From positions 152,007,915 to 152,071,914 of the forward strand of contig OZ010791.1 in assembly GCA_963932465.1 (NCBI GenBank): a stretch of DNA of 64,000 nt, given 5' to 3'. This stretch comes from Maratus speciosus. Taxonomy: Eukaryota > Arthropoda > Arachnida > Araneae > Salticidae. A model generated the notes under the pieces. It had not been told where the DNA came from. It ran no database searches and saw only the letters and a list, made by a program, of their open reading frames with translations. Positions 57,066 through 64,000 of this stretch are shown one piece after another. The position numbers and the translations under genes were made by a program. Position 1 is the first letter of the stretch. Every line of letters begins with the position of its first letter.

Positions 57066-58664
57066 CAGGGTTGGCAGGTTTTTGACACGTGTCAGTTTTT
57101 GACGGTTTAAACTGTGGTTTAAACCGTCATGTCAAAAACCCCTTGTCAAAAACCTCAAATACTACAGTGATCTGTAAAATTTCACATTAAATGTCACACA
57201 TTAGATGTAATATTTAAAATTCACTATTACTGTAATTAGTATATAGTATTAGTAATAATTACAGGGTTGGCAGGTTTTTGACATGTGTCAGTTTATGTCG
57301 GGTTTAAACCATAGTTTAAACATTTATGTCAAAAACCTCAAATACTAAATTGATCTGTAAAAATTCAAATTAAATGTCACACATGACAACATTACATGTA
57401 ATATTTTAAATTCACTCTTACTGTATATTAGTAATTAGTACATAGTAAAGTATTATTGTTAAGTACAACTTTTTAACAGGGTAAAATTTTTAAATTTTTT
57501 TTTGTAAAATTGTGTTTTTCTAAAAAGTAGACATTAAGCTCACCTGAGCTGTACATTTTTTCTCTTACTTAAAATCATTTTAATTTCTCTTACTTTTGAG
57601 AGCTTAAAGCATTAGCTAGCTTTTTTTATGGGAAAAAAAAAACTTAGAAAAGTACAGATTTTTTTGTATATATAACAAGGTAATATGCATCGATGTTATT
57701 CTAGTCTAGGCAATAACCATTCCATTCAAAATTGAAATTGGATTATTAATTTTAAACATTTACAAAATAAGAGAAGAAATTAAAAAAAAAAAGCTTAAAG
57801 TCAAAATCTTTTTAAAACATGCTTTCTTTCAATATATAAAAATGTTTTCGATTTTAAAACTGAACAAAATTGGCCAATCATCTAAAAGGAAATTCCTTTA
57901 AGCCCATATTGAAAAAGTGCATAATAGAAGGGATCAAATCATGAAACCATACCATTGTTTGGCTTATACTTTGCATCCCAACCATCAGGAGCAAGGGTTG
58001 ACTGCTGTATCAGTTGATTCAGCTCGCACTTGAGCTACAGAGAAAATTTATGGATCCTTACCCATACTGATTGTGTATGAAGCTAAAGAATCCCCTTTCC
58101 CGTCTTCTTATTTCAGTGCTATAAAGAGGACTCCATTTCTTGGTAGAAAGGTATCATTAAATGCAACAGCTTTTTGAGTCTGCTTCAAAGCTTGCTCATC
58201 TAGCAATGCTTTTGCTATCAAGTCCTACTAGCTCAGCATCAATTAAGAGACAAACTATTTTCTAACACTTCATACACTCTAAACTCAAAAATCTTTTGGG
58301 TGTAAATAGATGTGTGAAACACGTGGTGTGCTGTAGCATGCTGCAGGGTAAAATTGCTTCGGATTATTTAATTGTACAAAATTATTTTCTTCTGTTTGAA
58401 AAGTTCAAAAAAAAAAATATTTTATTGCAAATAATATTTTTTAAATTATTAAATTTCAATAAAAGATCACATAAATCATTGACTTATTTAATGTTTACCT
58501 ATTGTTAAAAGGTTTTAGTGTGTTACATGTATTTGGCAGTTTTCGACAGTTTAAACCAGTTTATGGCAGTTTTCGACGGTTTAAACCAGTTTATGACAGT
58601 TTAAACCAGTTTTTGACGCTTGTCATGTCAAAAACCACTTTTTGACGTCAAAAACCCAACCCTG
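57066..58664 (+). mobile_element. hAT element with transposase remnant
   Basis: Starts CAGGGTTGGCAGGTTTTTGAC and ends AAAACCCAACCCTG, with a perfect 8-bp duplication GTAATATA at 57058-57065 and 58665-58672. The left 200 bp is tandemly duplicated (second CAGGGTTGGCAGGTTTTTGAC at 57264). Palindromic GGTTTAAACC-like words sit near both ends, as in hAT 2. Confidence 0.92.
57930..58330 (+). pseudogene. hAT transposase pseudogene, C-terminal part
   Basis: With frameshifts allowed, the plus strand gives IMKPYHCLAYTLHPNHQEQGLTA, then AKESPFPSSYFS, and finally PTSSASIKR..IF*HFIHSKLKNLLGV. The last block is the hATC dimerisation motif, where relatives have SSA-IERNFS-FG-IHSK-RN-L. Stops break it. The DDE catalytic part is not recognisable. 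It sits between intact hAT ends, so it is this element's own transposase. Confidence 0.75.
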
Positions 58665-58672
58665 GTAATATA

Positions 58673-59853
58673 TATCATGCAAACATCATTCCCTCACCTT
58701 TCCCCCACCTGTACTACCATATTTTATTGCCTATTTCTTTCCATCCAGAAATAAAAATAATTAAAAATACCCTAAGCAAAATAAAGTTCTTATTTGGTAC
58801 ATTACAAAATATAATAAAAATATAATTATTTACTATTATTATATAGTCTACTCAATCAATTATATGTTTCCCCATGTTAGACCATCATTCCCTCACACAT
58901 TGCTATTATCTCAAATATCTACTACTAAAGAGCAGTAGCAGTCTAGCATCCTTCACAGAGAAGAAGACATTTTGAGCACTTGTCACTCCAGCAACATAAA
59001 TTGGTGGTGTAAGATTTTGTTAATTTTTCAAAAAAAAAAAAAAAATTCAGTCAATATATCTGGAAGCGTTTTTATTAGCAGTCATTCCTTCACACAGAAT
59101 ACTCATTTTTTTACAAATATCGAAAATTTTAATTTTATCATACATTATATATTAAGTGTTGCTCTTAAAGGAAATAGTTTGAATTTCTTCATAATTTTGC
59201 ATTTTTCCCTACAACTAGTAAAAATGTCTTATTTCATCATTCCCTCACATTTTTTATTTTATTTTTTCCACAAATTTTTATTTATTTATTTTTTTTTTGT
59301 TAAGTCAAATTTTTAAAACTATTTCTGCTGCTATTAAAATCTTCAATAATTGACTAATTTCTTACCATTTATCTAATTTTTATGAAAATTTACATATGTA
59401 TCATTCAAGTCGGACTGCTTGGCCAAATTTGCAAGTATTGTAGAGAACAACCCGGCTAATATAAAACATTACAACAAAATATTGCGTAAAATTAACATAC
59501 CAGACATCTCCTTTCTTGAAACACAACTCTAAAAAATGTTGAATTGCCATAATTTCATAAATTTCCAGTCGTTGGTAAACTTCATTTAACTTTCCAACAA
59601 AAAAAAAAATTGAACAAATACTCACAATTTCAAACTAAATAGACACAAGTACTTGCAAATTTTATAACTAAAAACAGTGAAACTAAATTAACAAATATTA
59701 ACAATATCAAACTTTGCCTTGCCATCATTTTAATTTTACAATTACAAACAATGCAAAATGTCTCCCTTCTACACAAATTACAAAACATGCGGAAATGAGT
59801 TGTCAAAACACTGCTGAGCTAATTGTCAATAAAAGTTTTCAGGTAGGTGTAAC
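58673..59853. other. Element copy 1 continued, AT-rich
   Basis: 59455-59640 matches 62640-62860 of copy 2. The rest is AT-rich, with several TCATTCCCTCAC words (58690, 58885, 59080 and 59240) that form a loose interspersed repeat. No gene. Confidence 0.5.
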
Positions 59854-60980
59854 CATAGATTAACATACAAGATCGGACACTCCCATAGAGCATAATGGTA
59901 ATGCGATTGCGATCATAGCGCCTTTAGTGGCAATGGGGAAGAAACTCCCCATCCTTGTAATGTTTTTATTTTTGAGTATTATTATTATGATCTTTCTTTT
60001 TTTAATGTTGCATGTTTACGTTTTCAATAGAATCTTACACCGATACATGAACATAGAATAGATATTCTTTTTTTTTTATCTAATATCTATTCCATGTTCA
60101 TGCACGGATACTTGCTTTTATTTTCTATGAATTTTTTTTTTTTTTTTTTTCCTTTTACATGATGAATGAATGGTTTAAGTGCAACGAAAAACAAGATACA
60201 AATTTTGTCTTGAATGCTATAAATCAAAAGCAATGGTGTACTATAAAAATATACAAAATTTTGCATTCTACAAGTCCCAGAAAATTTTGTAATTATTCCC
60301 ATTTGGCAGGAAAATTTTTATAACTGATATTTTATTAATTTATAAAGTTTAACGTATTAAACAATCGTTACAATAATCCTTTAAAATTTACGCATTTTCA
60401 CTTTCTTACAGATAAAATAAAAATATTGTTTTTAATGTAAATAACGTACAATCAATTCAATAATATTTATAATATTAACATATAAGAAGTAATAATAATA
60501 AAATTACAGATTGTGAAAAATTCTTTTCGATAAATTTTTAGAATTGCATCTAAAAGTTAAAAATAAATAAGGGTACTGTCATTAAAATTTTATTCAATAT
60601 GATTAAATTGACACAATACCTGAATTTGATTTTTTACAATTTAATCTCATAAACTTACATATTTACATTTTTAACAAAATTTTCTAGGGTTTTTCTTTTA
60701 TATTATTCCTCTAATTATCCTTTTGTAAGTTAAAGGAACGATAACAAAAAAAGAAAACCCAGCTAAATAAATAAAGCATAAATACATCGTCTGCCTCTCT
60801 CGCTATGTCTGCTTCGTTTTAGGAAAGAATAGATATTCAAACCATAGAGCGTAAACATATTTCTTCAACATAGGTAAATTTCGGAGGCTTGTTAATTCTT
60901 CCTCCTTGTCGGTAGTGATGCTAGTACTGTTGCCATTATAGATTTTGCCGTAAATGTCCCATCTTGTATATTAATCTATG
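59854..60980. mobile_element. 8-bp-TSD element (P-like or hAT-like)
   Basis: Starts CATAGATTAACATACAAGAT; the right end, inverted, is CATAGATTAATATACAAGAT. Flanked by GGTGTAAC at 59846-59853 and 60981-60988. The sister copy near 62982 has the empty site (GGCGTAACCATCC), which confirms the boundaries. The CA...TG ends with an 8-bp duplication fit P-type elements better than the usual CAG...CTG hAT end. No transposase. Inside, 60037-60113 is a hairpin with ATGAACAT..GAATAGATATT arms. Confidence 0.8.
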
Positions 60981-61485
60981 GGTGTAACCATCCAATACAC
61001 AACACAACAAAGCGTAAATACGGGTTAGGTTCTTTTCTAAAAGAACCTAACCCCCACAGAGGGTATTCCCCCCCCCCCCCCCTTCAGGCCTATATCCCTC
61101 GTGCTGATAATTGGCCGTCATAAACCAACCAGCCAACCAATATACAACAAACCAACCAATCCAAATTCAAGATCAAACCACTGTAGGCGTGGAAAGAATT
61201 TATGAGACAAACTGGTAATAACAAAAATCCATTTATTGCCTCGCCAAATTGAGCGGTGCCAAGTGTCTCGGCTGTTCTGGGATTCATCCCAGAGCTGTTT
61301 AATGAAAAAATTGTTATTATATAATAAAAACTTTTGAAAATGAGTAATATTAATCAATGATTTGGTCCAAGCATATTTGGACCATGTTTATCAGTAGACT
61401 CCCTTAAATTCGAACCCTAAAATCTGTGAACACCTAAAATCCACATATTTTTTTCAGATGTAAACTATGAAACTTCAGTTTATAG

Positions 61486-61657
61486 GGGCTACTTTAGTCA
61501 TGCGAAAAGACCAGTTTGCTAATCCTATGGAAGAAATTTATAAAGATATGTCAGTTGCATTTCATTATTTTTAAATGATTTTTTTTTTTTTTTTGCATTG
61601 GATAGCTGAGATGGATCTGTACAAAGACCATTTTTTACTTTTTCAATTTTGATTGCA

Positions 61658-61694
<37 letters not shown>

Positions 61695-63335
61695 ATGAGG
61701 ATGCTTTTACTTTTGAAACCGGTTCTGAAATGAAAGAGTCCTCATTAAAAATATCGGCAGAATCCCAAAACAGGCGAGACACCCCATTTGACAACTTTTC
61801 TGACAAGCGCCAAAAACCCCACATAAGCCAACCTGAAAACTAACGTGATTGGTCCACTTTCCTGAATGCTTCCAGACTGTATTTTACTACGTCATTACCC
61901 TGGAATCATGGGAAATACAACATTTATAAATAACGATGTATTAGAAAACACAGGAAAGCTGATTTTTATGAGATTCAAAATAAAACAAACGATTTAAACA
62001 TAAGTTTGCTGAAAAATGTGAAATTTTACATACGCCAACCTAAAATGCGGCAACCTGAAAACTAACGTGATTGGTCCACTTTCCTAAATGCTTCCAGACT
62101 GTATTTTACTACGTCATTACCCTGGAATAATGGGAAATACAACATTTATAAATAACGACATATTAGAAAACACAGGAAAGCTGATTTTTATGAGATTCAA
62201 AATAAAACAAACGATTTAAACATAAGTTTGCTGAAAAATGTGAAATTTTTAAAGTACCTTTTCAAATCAGAGTAACGATTTAATGATTAAAATTTTCATT
62301 TCTCAACAACTTTCAGAAAAAATCATGGCGTCATTTAATATTTTAAAGTACGTGCCTGTATCAGAGTAAACATTGAACAAATCATTTCTAATTTACGGAA
62401 GTTTGAACGCTTTGCGTTCATAAAAAAAATATATATATCGCTGAATACAGCAGTTCTCGCTCTGTAGCAATCTCAAAATGTACAAAACTCATTAAAGCGG
62501 CAATCGGTAATCGTCGTATGAACGCTTACGCGTTCATTAACAAAAAAAAAAAAAAATCACTGGATTCAGCAGTTCTCGCTGTGTAGCAATCTCAAAATGT
62601 ACAAAACTCGTAAGGGCAGCATACATGAGAAATATACTATAAACGGCTAATATAAAATGCTACAACAAAAAGTGCATAAAATTAACATACCTTAACAGAC
62701 ATCTCCTTTCTTGAAAACCAACTCTAAAAAATGTTGAATTGCCATAATTTCGTAAATTTCCAGTCAAACTTCATTTAACTTTCCAGCAAAAAAATGAACA
62801 AATACTCACATTTTCGAATTAAATCACACAGGTACTTTAACTTTCAAATTTTACAACTAAAAACAGCAAAAAAAAAAAAAAAAAAAAAAAATTAACAAAT
62901 ATTAACAATAACAAACTTTTGACTTGCCGACATTCTATTTTTACAAATGCTGAGCTAATTGTGAATAAAAGTTTTCAGGTAGGCGTAACCATCCAATACA
63001 CAACAAATCAACCAATCCCAATTCAAGATCAGACCACTGTAGGTGTTGAAAGAATTTACGAAACGAACTGGTAACAACAAAAATCCATTTACCGCCTCAC
63101 CAAATTGAACGATGCCAAGTGTCTCGGCTGTTCTGGGATTCAGCCAAAATATCTGTAAACAAAATTGAAAAAGTAAAAAACGGCCTTTTTACAGATCAAT
63201 CTCAGCTATCCAATGCAAAAAAAAACAAAATAAAATAAAATAAAAATATTTAAATGCAACCGAGATATCTTTATAAATTTCTTCCATAGGATAAGCATTA
63301 GTGAACAGGTCTTTTTGCTTCACTGAAGTAGCCTT
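61486..63335. mobile_element. Large inverted-repeat element, copy 2
   Basis: The outer arms (61486-61790 and 63110-63335) are inverted: both carry GGCTACTT, CCTATGGAAGAAATTTATAA, GCATTGGATAGCTGAG and AATCCCA-AACAG. The GATAGCTGAG..TTTTGATTGCAG stretch is also present in hAT 1 (36845-36905), linking the two families. No ORF. Confidence 0.65.
61829..62270. repeat. 222-bp tandem duplication
   Basis: CAACCTGAAAACTAACGTGA at 61829 and 62051, with about 200 bases nearly identical in each unit. The same block occurs once near 55288. Confidence 0.88.
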
Positions 63336-64000
63336 TTAATGTGCCTTATTCTTATTTGTTTTTATATTTAGAAATAATTTGCACAATTTGAATTTTATTT
63401 TGATGTAAGTTTGTAAATATAAATAAAGGCATTGCTTTCAGTTATAAAAACCCTGAGAGTGTATTCTATATGTAATAAGCCTGTATGAAGAATTTTTATT
63501 TAGCTGTATGTTTTATAACTTTACTGAAATAAGATTTTTCAATTAAAAAAATATACATGCCCTTGTTCTACAGTGACAAATGCTTAGCATTGTTGCCAGT
63601 TTAAATAGTTGTTACTAAATAGTATGAGGATGAGCTATCATGTAACTAAAGTACTCTACTAGTATTGCACAATGATTGAAAATTTGTTCAATTAGTATCA
63701 TATGTGTTATGATGGCCATAGCAGATGGGAGAAAAAAGAAACAGTAAATGCTATACAAAGCATGTTCTACTCATCTTTATCCAGAGGCTGGGCAAATAGG
63801 TCCTCAGTTTTTTGTAGGATTATATATCGTGGGTAGAATAACTGGATATCTTTGGGGGGTTGGTAGATCCTCATTTTCCCAGTGATTGAATTTGCCGAGC
63901 ACTGAACAAATGGACAAATCTTTTCGACTTGGTTCTCCGCTCAACTACTCGAAAATTTCTTACTCATTTTTAAACATAAAATCAAGGTATTTGCGGTTAT
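63336..64000. other. AT-rich; possible MITE fragment at the right edge
   Basis: No gene recognised. From 63940, CTCAACTACTCGAAAATTTCTTACTCATTTTTAAA resembles the TTAAGGGTGT MITE family in inverted orientation, cut by the window edge. Confidence 0.4.

Larger units (their letters stand above)
55205..61285. mobile_element. Inverted-end element copy 1, invaded by two other transposons
   Basis: The left end AATCCCAGAACAGGCGAGAC (55205) and the right end, inverted from about 61285, AATCCCAGAACAGCCGAGAC match at 19 of 20. Sequence along it recurs in the copy at 61765-63145: the TGATTGGTCCACTTTCCTGA block, the GCAATCTCAAAATGTAC block, and GACATCTCCTTTCTTG near 59505 and 62700. Copy 1 is longer because of a hAT (57066-58664), another element (59854-60980) and about 0.9 kb of unique DNA at 55790-56690. 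Confidence 0.6.

Overview
The window is AT-rich eukaryotic DNA and is best read as an arthropod genome, possibly a chelicerate. That placement is an inference from memory of the transposase families present: a DD37D-type mariner relative, a second IS630/Tc1/mariner relative of a kind common in arthropods, a Jockey-like LINE, Copia and Ty3/Gypsy elements, Helitrons and hATs. There are no bacterial-style operons, no CRISPR arrays and no rRNA. Most open frames are chance; the coding signal comes from one host exon, one intact retrotransposon ORF, and decayed mobile-element genes.

Layout. 1-1440: AT-rich tandem arrays. 2.3-5.4 kb: a short viral-like ORF, a Helitron 5' end (minus strand), then three TTAA-target elements joined end to end through shared TTAA sites. 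6.8-10.9 kb: a tandem segmental duplication carrying MITEs, (GATA)n and, in one arm, a nested element with a 173-bp tandem repeat. 11.3-12.1 kb: pseudogene of a widespread arthropod repeat-associated protein. 12.4-13.7 kb: a full-length mariner with a dead transposase. 15.3-17.0 kb: a second Tc1/mariner-like element with long inverted ends. 17.4-19.8 kb: a dead Jockey-like LINE interrupted by a TA-target element rich in CCAGC motifs. 20.0-21.5 kb: a MITE carrying five 173-bp repeats. 21.6-25.0 kb: a dead Copia element on the minus strand, split by a MITE and by a nearly pure poly(A) insertion.

25.9-34.3 kb is a four-level nest: Helitron, then a TA-target element with seven copies of a 17-bp motif, then a TTAA-target element, then a young Ty3/Gypsy-type LTR retrotransposon. 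The Gypsy element has LTRs that differ by one base and a 2-bp indel. Its single 1120-codon ORF is open but has lost reverse transcriptase and RNase H by an in-frame deletion, so it must depend on other elements to move.

36.5-39.2 kb: two back-to-back hAT elements with 8-bp target duplications. 40.0-42.1 kb: a 328-bp tandem array between short inverted ends. 43.4-44.8 kb: two small MITEs. 45.1-52.3 kb: a MITE split by a 6.8-kb insertion, which itself contains a 3.0-kb Mutator-like element (9-bp target duplication, arms of about 110 bp). 52.3-54.0 kb: the only credible host gene, a promoter-like region with CRE and CCAAT motifs followed by a first coding exon of 439 codons for a proline-rich protein with 9-residue repeats, ending in a good splice donor. 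54.0-64.0 kb: probably its intron or flank, filled with hAT, P-like/hAT-like and large inverted-repeat elements, one copy of which carries about 0.9 kb of extra sequence with an exon-like ORF.

The window is mainly a record of serial transposition. In several places removing an insert restores the older reading frame or the older repeat, which gives an order of events and shows the true target-site rule of elements that have no transposase of their own.
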